Below, in pieces: positions 6,597-12,251 of a stretch of 17,705 bases of DNA. The notes beneath the pieces were generated by a model. It ran no database searches. It saw nothing but the letters and a program-made list of their open reading frames with translations, and was not told the DNA's origin. The position numbers and the translations under genes were made by a program. Position 1 is the first letter of the stretch; every line of letters begins with the position of its first letter. This DNA is from JBARCX01 sp049794535 (GTDB lineage: Bacteria; Pseudomonadota; Gammaproteobacteria; Xanthomonadales; Rhodanobacteraceae). The DNA is taken from contig JBARCX010000421.1 of the NCBI GenBank assembly GCA_049794535.1, forward strand, positions 1 through 17,705, in the 5' to 3' direction.

Positions 6597-6615
6597 GGAT
6601 TTCCGCGGGAAAACC
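6597..6615. promoter_or_regulatory. Palindrome 1, TTCC-N3-GGAA type (candidate operator)
   Basis: GGATTTCC and GGAAAACC flank a GCG centre; the arms pair at 7 of 8 positions, and the TTTCC/GGAAA core (6600-6612) is perfect. It lies in the divergent region between the winged-helix gene and the exported-protein gene and shares the core TTCC-N3-GGAA with the palindrome at 6643-6657. Confidence 0.45.
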
Positions 6616-6642
6616 GCCAGAAATCGTCAGTCGATCCACGCA

Positions 6643-6657
6643 GATTCCACCGGAATC
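6643..6657. promoter_or_regulatory. Palindrome 2, TTCC-N3-GGAA type (candidate operator)
   Basis: GATTCC (6643-6648) and GGAATC (6652-6657) form a perfect palindrome around ACC. Its centre is 44 bp (about four helical turns) from that of the first palindrome. A weak -10-like TAAAAT lies at 6685-6690, so the site would sit near -47 of a plus-strand promoter for the gene at 6727. Confidence 0.45.
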
Positions 6658-6726
6658 CCTCAAGTAAGAGCGGCAGCTCCAGCCTAAAATTATCCAACGG
6701 ACATTGGCGCCCGTCTGGAGGCCTTC

Positions 6727-7236
6727 ATGAAACACTTGATCATTGCCACGACCATTGCGCTCGGTCTTGCCTGCGTCGGCGGAGTCAGCGCCGCCCAAGA
6801 CGAGACTCGAACCACCAACATGCAGAATGTCACCGTCACCGAAACGCCTGCCCAATACGAGACCTACGTCGCCGACTTGCACATTGGCTACGGACTGGAG
6901 GCCCTTGTCGGCAACACACACAGTCAGTACGTACAAGCGCAGCGAGCGGCCGAGAGGTCGGAAGCCCTGCGGATGCAGGGCATGGCTCAGCAGCTGCTTG
7001 TCGCCGTAGCCATCGACAACTCGTCCGGCCCCGGCGTGGCGAGACGAATCCTGCTGACCGACTCCGCGCAAGACACGGTTGCCATCGTGGACGTGTATTG
7101 CAAACGGGCCGTACCGTCGGGAGACGCGCATTGCACGTTGGCCCAGCCAATGTGGACCAACACGTACAGCCAGCGCTTGGCGGCAAGGCAGGTGGCGGGA
7201 CACCTACAGTTGGCGGAGGCGGATCTGCATGACTGA
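6727..7236 (+). CDS. Exported protein of unknown function
   Basis: I do not recognise this 169-residue protein. It begins with a clear Sec signal peptide: a positive start (MKH), a hydrophobic stretch at about residues 4-19, and a probable signal peptidase I site after VSA (residue 22). C16 is not in a good lipobox. The mature part of about 147 residues has two cysteines (C125, C136) close enough to form a disulfide in the periplasm. It alternates strand-like segments (LLVAVAIDN, TVAIVDVYC) with an alanine-rich helical middle (about 65-92) and end (about 150-166). GGAGG (6717-6721) is a strong ribosome binding site before the ATG. It is transcribed divergently from the winged-helix gene and lies within the interval bounded by the tRNA-Met repeats. 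Confidence 0.75.
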   Translation: MKHLIIATTIALGLACVGGVSAAQDETRTTNMQNVTVTETPAQYETYVADLHIGYGLEALVGNTHSQYVQAQRAAERSEALRMQGMAQQLLVAVAIDNSSGPGVARRILLTDSAQDTVAIVDVYCKRAVPSGDAHCTLAQPMWTNTYSQRLAARQVAGHLQLAEADLHD

Positions 7237-7373
7237 GCAGGGATCAGAGTGCACTTGTCCGGGCGGCACCTGACTTGCGTGGGCTGCCAATCTTTGCCGG
7301 CCCGGCGCAGCGTTGGAATTGGGCTTCGATGGCGTCGCGGCAAAACTAGTCGCGACACAGCTAATGGGCTAAG

Positions 7374-7404
7374 AGACATTTTCCTTGCTGGTTAAATGTC
7401 TTTT
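7374..7404 (+). terminator. Weak terminator-like inverted repeat
   Basis: AGACATTT (7374-7381) and AAATGTCT (7394-7401) form a perfect 8-bp AU-rich stem around a 12-base loop, with three further T residues after it. It lies about 140 bases after the exported-protein gene. The large loop and short U tract make it a poor intrinsic terminator. Confidence 0.3.
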
Positions 7405-7750
7405 GAGGTGGCCCGGCTTCTTCGGGCACGTCAATTAAGCACTCATGGCTCCGTCATCCACAACTATCGGTGCTCGGTAAGGCCATCCAGGCCCTATGGG
7501 ATCATCAAGCCTCCGTGTCTGCCTGCATGGTTTCGGAGCGCCCTGATGTGGAACTCCCATAGCAACAGCCGGCGCGACGCCCGTCTAGCGTCCGTCGCTC
7601 TCAAACTGCGGATGATCTCGACTCGCCCCATGAGGCGCTGAAGGCGCAAAGAGACGGCGATTCTTGAGGTGAAACACTCCCTCATCGCCGCTACATGGTT
7701 CTGTAGCACGCGTTCTGTATCACCGCGGTCAAAGGGTGCGGGAACACTAG

Positions 7751-7778
7751 AAAAATGAGTCAATCCAAAGACTTGGAT
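7751..7778 (-). terminator. Possible terminator downstream of tRNA-Met
   Basis: On the minus strand ATCCAA and TTGGAT (7763-7778) form a perfect 6-bp stem with a GTCT loop, starting 6 bases after the tRNA 3' end. A run of five U (7751-7755) follows after seven bases. The stem is short and the U run is offset, so confidence is moderate at best. Confidence 0.35.
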
Positions 7779-7784
7779 GCACAT

Positions 7785-7861
7785 TGGTGGCTATGGGTGG
7801 ACTCGAACCACCGACCCCAGCATTATGAGTGCTGTGCTCTAACCAGCTGAGCTACATAGCC
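7785..7861 (-). tRNA. Elongator tRNA-Met (anticodon CAU)
   Basis: This is a complete 77-base tRNA with encoded CCA. The acceptor stem is GGCTATG/CATAGCC. The D arm has AGCTCAGCTGGTTAGAGC, the anticodon stem-loop is CAGCA-CTCATAA-TGCTG with anticodon CAT, and the T arm is GGTGG-TTCGAGT-CCACC. CAU could mean initiator Met, elongator Met or lysidine-modified Ile. The paired first base G1-C72 excludes an initiator. The close match to E. coli elongator tRNA-Met (GGCTACGTAGCTCAG, ACTCATAAT, GTAGCC) favours elongator Met over Ile2. Its final 17 bases recur at 5877-5893. Confidence 0.95.
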
Positions 7862-7883
7862 TTGGGAAGCCGCCGCCAGTATT

Positions 7884-7900
7884 GGATCAATAGCTGATCC
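7884..7900 (-). other. Inverted repeat in the tRNA-Met leader
   Basis: GGATCA (7884-7889) and TGATCC (7895-7900) form a perfect 6-bp stem around ATAGC, 23 bases upstream of the mature tRNA 5' end. If transcription starts near 7909, this folds in the 5' leader that RNase P removes. Confidence 0.45.
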
Positions 7901-7915
7901 CGAGCGGGGCCCGGC

Positions 7916-7944
7916 AGTTTAATCATCTCTATGATGCGGTTCAA
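7916..7944 (-). promoter_or_regulatory. Probable promoter of tRNA-Met
   Basis: On the minus strand TTGAAC (7939-7944), a 17-base spacer and TAAACT (7916-7921) form a good sigma70 promoter. The bases after the -10 are GC-rich (GCCGGGCCCC), the discriminator type known from stringently controlled tRNA and rRNA promoters. Confidence 0.6.
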
Positions 7945-8048
7945 GTCCTTGAGCTTGCCCGCGCTTTATCCGCTGTGGTTGAATCGGACGCGGGAAGAGG
8001 CATGCCAGCTCCGCAGACTGGTGTGTCCATGCGGCCCGAGGAGGCGAG

Positions 8049-8597
8049 ATGATCGACGTCGATGGCTATCGTCCTAATGTGGGCATCGTGCTGCTGAATG
8101 CAGACGGCCGCCTGTTTTGGGCGCGCCGTGTGCATCGTGACGGCTGGCAGTTCCCACAAGGCGGCATGCGCAGCGACGAAACGCCGTTGGAAGCGATGTA
8201 CCGCGAGCTGACCGAAGAAACTGGCCTCGAACCGCATCACGTCGAAGTCATCGCCGCGACCCGCGGTTGGCTGCGCTATCGCCTACCCAGCCGTTATGTG
8301 CGCCAACACCAGCACCCCACCTGCATCGGCCAGAAACAGGTCTGGTTCCTGCTCCGACTGGTCGGCGGCGAAGAAGCGCTACGACTGGATGCCAACGAGA
8401 AGCCCGAATTCGATATCTGGCGCTGGGTGGACTTTTGGTACCCCGCCGCGCATGTCGTGAACTTCAAGCGCGATGTCTATGAGCGAGCGTTACGCCACTT
8501 CGCTCCCTTGGTTGAAAGCCTGCTTAGCGTCGAGCTAGGCCACTCGCCACAACCTCGTGGCCCTGCCAATGGCCGCAGTAATCGGGCGGCTGCCTGA
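8049..8597 (+). CDS. rppH: RNA 5'-pyrophosphohydrolase RppH
   Basis: It removes pyrophosphate from 5'-triphosphorylated mRNA, which opens the transcript to RNase E decay. It has 182 residues (E. coli 176). The N-terminus MIDVDGYRPNVGIV is nearly invariant in the family. The Nudix box spans residues 38-60, with G38, E44, R52-E53-L54, E56-E57 and G59, and so has all the metal-binding residues. WLRYRLP, CIGQKQVWFLL and FKRDVYERAL are further RppH hallmarks. The C-terminal tail (about 160-182) is divergent and Arg/Gly/Pro-rich. GGAGG lies just before the ATG. It stands alone between the tRNA-Met promoter and bfd. Confidence 0.95.
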   Translation: MIDVDGYRPNVGIVLLNADGRLFWARRVHRDGWQFPQGGMRSDETPLEAMYRELTEETGLEPHHVEVIAATRGWLRYRLPSRYVRQHQHPTCIGQKQVWFLLRLVGGEEALRLDANEKPEFDIWRWVDFWYPAAHVVNFKRDVYERALRHFAPLVESLLSVELGHSPQPRGPANGRSNRAAA

Positions 8598-8624
8598 ATC
8601 ACTAAGCAGCCTGCGATCCGGCAG

Positions 8625-8657
8625 GTTGTTGACAATCATTCGTATTCGCATTGAAAT
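8625..8657 (+). promoter_or_regulatory. bfd promoter with overlapping Fur-box-like site
   Basis: TTGACA (8629-8634), a 17-base spacer and TGAAAT (8652-8657) form a sigma70 promoter. The 19-mer at 8625-8643 matches the Fur consensus at 12 of 19 positions, with a strong core GACAATCATT (9 of 10). It overlaps the -35, so iron-bound Fur would block polymerase. CGTATT (8641-8646) and AATACG (8655-8660) form an additional inverted repeat across the -10. Confidence 0.55.
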
Positions 8658-8664
8658 ACGCGGC

Positions 8665-8865
8665 ATGTACATCTGCCTGTGCAATGCCGTTACCGATCAC
8701 GATATCCGCCGCGCTGCGGCCGATGGCGTGCAATCGTTTTCCGAACTGCAAGCCCGTACCGGCTGCTCAGACTGCTGCGGTTGCTGCGAGAGCGAAGCCC
8801 GGTCCACGCTTGAGCAAGCACTCGAGCAGGCGCCCTGCCCGCTGTCGATCGTCGCGATCGCCTGA
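8665..8865 (+). CDS. bfd: Bacterioferritin-associated ferredoxin Bfd
   Basis: This is a small [2Fe-2S] protein that reduces the ferric core of bacterioferritin so that stored iron is released. It has 66 residues (E. coli 64). The cluster ligands are C4 and C6 (MYICLCNAVTD) and most likely C38 and C41 (SDCCGCCESEAR), which align with the family's C-x2-C. Three extra cysteines (C34, C37, C40) crowd the second half. The start at 8665 gives the canonical MYICLCN. No ribosome binding site precedes it, and the promoter would start RNA at or next to the A of ATG, so the mRNA may be leaderless. A Fur-box-like site overlaps the promoter. bfr follows 128 bp downstream. Confidence 0.93.
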   Translation: MYICLCNAVTDHDIRRAAADGVQSFSELQARTGCSDCCGCCESEARSTLEQALEQAPCPLSIVAIA

Positions 8866-8993
8866 TCAAATCCCTCGTGTAATTTGAGGTCGCAGCATGT
8901 GCATTCGCATGCGCGAACTATTGGCATTTGCGTTCAACCCTGCGCATGGCGAAATCCGTATAGTCGCGGCAATTACTACGCGGGAGAATTGCC

Positions 8994-9464
8994 ATGAAGG
9001 GCGACGCCAAGGTCATCGAGTTCCTCAATAAGGTCCTCTACAACGAGCTGACCGCGATCAACCAGTATTTCCTGCACTACCGCATGTTCAAGGACTGGGG
9101 TTATCAGGAGCTGGCCGAGCACGAGTACAAGGAATCCATCGAGGAGATGAAGCACGCCGATCACCTGATCGAGCGCATCTTGTTCCTCGATGGCCTGCCG
9201 AATCTGCAACATCTGGGCAAGCTGCGCATCGGCGAGAACGTGCTCGAGTGCATCCAGGGCGATCTCGATCTGGAATTAGCCGCTACCAAGGATCTTCGCG
9301 CAGCGATCGCGCACAGCGAAGGTATCGCTGACTACGTCAGCCGCGACTTATTCAAGAACATCCTGCACGACGAAGAAGAGCACATCGATTGGCTGGAAAC
9401 CCAGCTCAGCCTGATCAAGGACATCGGTGCAGAACGCTATCTGCAGAGCAAGATGCAGAGCTAA
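8994..9464 (+). CDS. bfr: Bacterioferritin
   Basis: This is an iron-storage protein. Twenty-four subunits form a shell that oxidises Fe(II) at dinuclear centres and stores Fe(III), with heme bound between subunit pairs. It has 156 residues (E. coli 158). All ferroxidase ligands are present: E18, E51, H54, E94, E127 and H130. The heme ligand is M52, so this is a heme-binding bacterioferritin and not a ferritin. A good ribosome binding site, GGGAGAA, precedes the ATG. TATAGT at 8959-8964 could be its own -10, though no good -35 is seen. The partner bfd is immediately upstream on the same strand. A long hairpin (9473-9531) follows the stop. Confidence 0.97.
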   Translation: MKGDAKVIEFLNKVLYNELTAINQYFLHYRMFKDWGYQELAEHEYKESIEEMKHADHLIERILFLDGLPNLQHLGKLRIGENVLECIQGDLDLELAATKDLRAAIAHSEGIADYVSRDLFKNILHDEEEHIDWLETQLSLIKDIGAERYLQSKMQS

Positions 9465-9472
9465 AGCGCCGC

Positions 9473-9531
9473 TTCGAAGCCTCTACGTGGCAGCCCTGGT
9501 GACTCAATGTGAGCTGCGTAGAGACTTTGAA
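9473..9531 (+). other. Long imperfect hairpin after bfr
   Basis: TTCGAAG (9473-9479) pairs with CTTTGAA (9525-9531) with one mismatch. After a 2-base internal loop, TCTACG (9482-9487) pairs with CGTAGA, and CAGC (9491-9494) with GCTG (9513-9516) across a 3-base bulge. It begins 8 bases after the bfr stop. No U tract follows, so it is better described as a structured 3' end than as a classic terminator. Confidence 0.5.
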
Positions 9532-9582
9532 CAGGTTCTGGAGGCATCCCCTAGGCCCTGCCTGGAAGCGTGCCACGGTTCC

Positions 9583-9612
9583 TTGACGCTCCCGCCATAG
9601 CAGGGCTATACC
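9583..9612 (+). promoter_or_regulatory. Probable promoter of the DUF6776-bactofilin genes
   Basis: TTGACG (9583-9588), an 18-base spacer and TATACC (9607-9612) form a good sigma70 promoter. Transcription would start near 9619, leaving a short leader before the ATG at 9638. Confidence 0.6.
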
Positions 9613-9637
9613 TTCGTTTTTGCCCGGATAGCCTCCT

Positions 9638-10387
9638 ATGGCTTCACGACCGCCGCCACGCTATGTGGTGCGCCCGCACGACGACACCAGTCAGCGTCGT
9701 CGCTTGCTGTGGCTGGGCCTTGCCTGGCTAGCTAGCCTGCTATTGGTCGGATTGATGGTCGGCATGTTGATCGGACGCGGCCCTGTCGTTGGCCACAGGC
9801 AGGAACTACGCGATCTGACCGCAAAGAACGACGATCTCTTGCAACAAGTCGCGAATCTGCAGCGCGCACAGCAAGTCAACGAAATCGCCACTAAGTCACT
9901 GCGAGGCACGCTGTCCCAACGCGATGAGGAAATCAGTGGCTTGCGCGCTGACCTGGGCTTCTATTCGCGCTTGGTTGGCGGCGATGCACAGCGCGAAGGC
10001 CTCAAGTTGCAGGAAGTGCAACTACAGCCGGTGGCTCAATCCAACGCCTGGAACCTTACCCTCAGCCTTACGCAAAACATCAAGCGTGACGACAACACGG
10101 TCGGTACGGCCACAGTCAGTGTCGAGGGCCTGCGTGACAACAAGGTGGTTCAGTTGGACTGGGCCGCGCTCGGGGATCTCGCGCAGAAAGACGGCATACC
10201 GTTCAGTTTCCAGTATTTCCAACAGTTGCATGCCACTTTCGTACTTCCTCCAGATTTTCGCCCGACCCGATTGCGCATCCTGGCCCAGCCCCAAGGCGGC
10301 ACTGCCATCACTCGCACCGTTGCGTGGAGCGATGCGCTGACTGGCCACGTCACCACCACCCAAGGAGACCCTGATGCTCAACCGTAA
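9638..10387 (+). CDS. Membrane-anchored coiled-coil protein (DUF6776 type)
   Basis: The 249-residue protein has no known biochemical role. Residues 1-22 are basic and cytoplasmic, 23-46 form a single membrane helix (LLWLGLAWLASLLLVGLMVG), about 53-108 are a heptad-like coiled coil (DLTAKNDDLLQQVANLQRAQQ and onward), and 118-232 are a beta-rich domain, probably periplasmic. It has no cysteine. The layout and the FYSRLVGGD segment after the coiled coil match what I recall of the DUF6776 family next to bactofilin in Pseudomonas and Xanthomonadales. Its end overlaps the bactofilin start by 14 bases, which points to coupled translation and a shared function, perhaps as membrane anchor or periplasmic partner of the bactofilin. 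That function is inferred from context only. Confidence 0.8.
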   Translation: MASRPPPRYVVRPHDDTSQRRRLLWLGLAWLASLLLVGLMVGMLIGRGPVVGHRQELRDLTAKNDDLLQQVANLQRAQQVNEIATKSLRGTLSQRDEEISGLRADLGFYSRLVGGDAQREGLKLQEVQLQPVAQSNAWNLTLSLTQNIKRDDNTVGTATVSVEGLRDNKVVQLDWAALGDLAQKDGIPFSFQYFQQLHATFVLPPDFRPTRLRILAQPQGGTAITRTVAWSDALTGHVTTTQGDPDAQP

Positions 10388-10793
10388 ACGCAATGAACAA
10401 ACCCGTAGCAACCACGAGACCAGCCTGATCGCCAGTGGCACGGTGATCCGTGGCGATCTGCGCTTCAGCGGTGCGCTGCACCTGGATGGCCGCATCGAAG
10501 GCACCGTGCTTGCCGAGGGCGAGGGCGCGGTCTTCACATTGAGCGAACAAGGCCAGGTACAAGGCGAGATCCGCGTACCGCATGCCGTGATCAACGGCCA
10601 TGTACAGGGCGACATCCACGTCAGCGATCGGCTGGAATTAGCGGCACAGGCCCGTGTTACCGGCGATGTGCACTATCGCACGCTGGAAATGGCCGCCGGC
10701 GCACAGGTCAATGGCCGAATCAGCCACCATACGGACGACACCGTCACCCGTGAACTACCGTCGCCATCACTCAGCGACGCCGTAACGGCCTGA
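10374..10793 (+). CDS. Bactofilin (polymer-forming cytoskeletal protein)
   Basis: Bactofilins polymerise without nucleotide into filaments that lie along the inner membrane and help place cell-wall or polar machinery. The product is 139 residues. The right-handed beta-helix core (about 16-118) consists of short repeating strands with regularly placed Gly and hydrophobic residues, such as GTVIRGDLRFSGALHLDGRI and GHVQGDIHVSDRLELAAQA. Tails at both ends are short and disordered: the first 15 residues are basic and polar, and the last 20 are Ser/Pro/Thr-rich. AAGGAGA is a strong ribosome binding site inside the end of the upstream gene, with a 14-base overlap. erpA follows after 46 bp. Confidence 0.92.
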   Translation: MLNRKRNEQTRSNHETSLIASGTVIRGDLRFSGALHLDGRIEGTVLAEGEGAVFTLSEQGQVQGEIRVPHAVINGHVQGDIHVSDRLELAAQARVTGDVHYRTLEMAAGAQVNGRISHHTDDTVTRELPSPSLSDAVTA

Positions 10794-10839
10794 ACGCGGT
10801 ATCCTTGAGGTTGCCCCGCTGCAGCCGCATATCCGCGTT

Positions 10840-11208
10840 ATGGAAACCCTTCTCTCGATTCCCGACTACCGCACGAGTGGCGCGCCACTGGTCTTCACCG
10901 AAGCGGCCGCACGTAAAGTGCATGAGCTCATCGTGGAGGAAGGTAATCCCGAGCTAAAGCTGCGCGTATACATCAGCGGCGGCGGTTGCTCCGGCTTCCA
11001 ATACGGCTTCACCTTTGACGAAGCACAGGCCGAAGACGACCTGGCACTAGAGCGCGAAGGTGTCACGCTGCTGGTTGACCCCCTTTCGCTGCAATACCTC
11101 ACCGGTGCCGAGATCGATTACGCTGAAAATCTCAGTGGCTCGCAGTTCGTGATACGCAATCCGAACGCGAAGACCACCTGTGGCTGTGGCTCCTCGTTCT
11201 CCGCCTGA
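10840..11208 (+). CDS. erpA: Iron-sulfur cluster insertion protein ErpA
   Basis: This is an A-type carrier that hands [4Fe-4S] or [2Fe-2S] clusters to apoproteins such as the IspG/IspH enzymes of isoprenoid synthesis. It has 122 residues. The three cluster-binding cysteines are C50 in ISGGGCSGFQYGF and C114 and C116 in TTCGCGSSF, the ErpA/HesB signature. ErpA is favoured over IscA or SufA because it lies outside any isc or suf operon and has the typical NPNAKTTCGCGSSFSA end. No clear ribosome binding site precedes the ATG. TTGAGG-N17-CATATC (10805-10833) could be a weak promoter starting RNA near the ATG. nudC starts 7 bases after the stop. Confidence 0.94.
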   Translation: METLLSIPDYRTSGAPLVFTEAAARKVHELIVEEGNPELKLRVYISGGGCSGFQYGFTFDEAQAEDDLALEREGVTLLVDPLSLQYLTGAEIDYAENLSGSQFVIRNPNAKTTCGCGSSFSA

Positions 11209-11215
11209 TCGCCGC

Positions 11216-12193
11216 ATGGGTACGCCGCCACCGATCAACACCTTTGCCGGACTCAGCCTGATCCTCGACCGCGTTGCCGAGCGGCGCGACGAGCACGATT
11301 GGGTACAGGCGCTGGCTAGTTCGACGGATGCACGCTATGTGCTACTCGACGCTAGCGACCAAGCCTTCCTACAGCACACGCATGAAGCGCTGCGTTGGCT
11401 CAGCGCCGATGAATACCAGCACCTGCTCGGCGACGTACCAACCAGCCTGCTCGGCATCGCTGACAATCGCCCGCATTTTCTGATCTCACTTGACGACGAC
11501 GCACGCGCCAGCACCCTGGAAGCATCGCTCGGCGCACGCCGCATGAGCCTGCGCGAAGCTGGCTTGCGTCTGCCCGCCGACGAAGCGGGACTGTTCGCTT
11601 ACGCCAAAGGGCTGGCGCACTGGCAACGGGAAACCCGCCACTGCGCACGTTGCGGGTCACCGTTGCAAATCGTTTCTTCCGGCCATCGCATGCAGTGCAC
11701 GAATACCGCGTGCGGCCGCATGCACTTTCCGCGCACGGATGCGGCGATCATTGTGATCGTCGAGCATGATGGCGCTTGTCTGCTTGGTCGTCAGGCTGGC
11801 TGGCCTCCGGGCCGCTATTCCACCCTGGCCGGATTCATCGAGCCGGGCGAGGCGCTGGAAGATGCCGTTCGTCGCGAAGTAGCGGAAGAGTCCGGTGTGA
11901 TTGTCGGCGATGTGTATTACCACTCCTCACAACCGTGGCCGTTACCCGCCTCGCTTATGGTGGGCTTCACCGCCACAGCGAAATCGCGCGAGATCCGCTT
12001 GCGTGATCGTGAACTGGAAGACGCGCGCTGGTTCACACCACAGCAGATCATTGACGGTCTCGCCGACGGCAGCTTCCTCCCGTCTACACCACTGTCGGTG
12101 TCCTATCGCCTGCTCGCGCACTGGTTGCAGGAACGTGCCGGACTCGATCTGGACACGCTGGTCGCTCAAGCAAGACGCCACGAGTCTGCCTAA
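11216..12193 (+). CDS. nudC: NAD(+) diphosphatase / RNA NAD-cap hydrolase NudC
   Basis: It hydrolyses NADH or NAD+ to NMN(H) and AMP, and in E. coli also removes NAD caps from RNA 5' ends. From the ATG at 11216 the product has 325 residues. An N-terminal NudC-specific domain (about 1-130) is followed by a zinc ribbon (C143, C146, C161, C166), the Nudix box (206-228, GFIEPGEALEDAVRREVAEESGV with all acidic residues) and the NADH-pyrophosphatase signature SQPWPLP (238-244). An in-frame GTG at 11180 would add 12 residues and overlap erpA; the ATG 7 bases after the erpA stop is the simpler choice. It is probably co-transcribed with erpA. Confidence 0.94.
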   Translation: MGTPPPINTFAGLSLILDRVAERRDEHDWVQALASSTDARYVLLDASDQAFLQHTHEALRWLSADEYQHLLGDVPTSLLGIADNRPHFLISLDDDARASTLEASLGARRMSLREAGLRLPADEAGLFAYAKGLAHWQRETRHCARCGSPLQIVSSGHRMQCTNTACGRMHFPRTDAAIIVIVEHDGACLLGRQAGWPPGRYSTLAGFIEPGEALEDAVRREVAEESGVIVGDVYYHSSQPWPLPASLMVGFTATAKSREIRLRDRELEDARWFTPQQIIDGLADGSFLPSTPLSVSYRLLAHWLQERAGLDLDTLVAQARRHESA

Positions 12194-12251
12194 GCGGTAA
12201 GAACCTGCTGCGCGCGTGTTCGACAGTCGATCAGAGCGCCACGCGCTCGCA

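Larger units (their letters stand above)
7237..7784. other. 548-bp interval without a convincing gene
   Basis: No frame on either strand gives a protein that I recognise or that starts with a good ribosome binding site. The longest minus-strand frame (7494-7784, 96 codons) is Arg-rich and reads like degraded or shadow coding; plus-strand frames are broken by stops. Visible structures are an AT-rich inverted repeat (7374-7401), a GTCGCG/CGCGAC pair (7333-7355) and a GC-rich hairpin near 7410-7430. The interval lies next to the tRNA-Met 3' end, where an integrase gene would be expected in an intact island, so it may be what remains of one. That is speculation. Confidence 0.5.

Noticed and set aside
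6577..7203. 208-codon minus-strand frame opposite the exported-protein gene
   Set aside because: It lacks a ribosome binding site and any motif, whereas the plus-strand gene has a signal peptide and a strong ribosome binding site.
7494..7784. Remnant of a GntR/FCD-type regulator on the minus strand
   Set aside because: A short segment (EIIRSLRATDARRASRRLLL) is faintly like the end of an FCD domain, but there is no supporting histidine pattern or DNA-binding part. It is not enough to call.
7785..7861. tRNA-Ile2 (CAU, lysidine) or initiator tRNA
   Set aside because: The acceptor and T-arm sequences match elongator tRNA-Met, and the paired 1-72 position excludes the initiator.
8557..8664. Longer start for bfd at 8557 overlapping rppH
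   Set aside because: The extension has no Bfd similarity and would run through the promoter/Fur-like site; MYICLCN at 8665 is the canonical start.
11180..11215. GTG start of nudC inside erpA
   Set aside because: The added 12 residues are out-of-frame erpA coding sequence; the ATG at 11216 gives a full-length family member.
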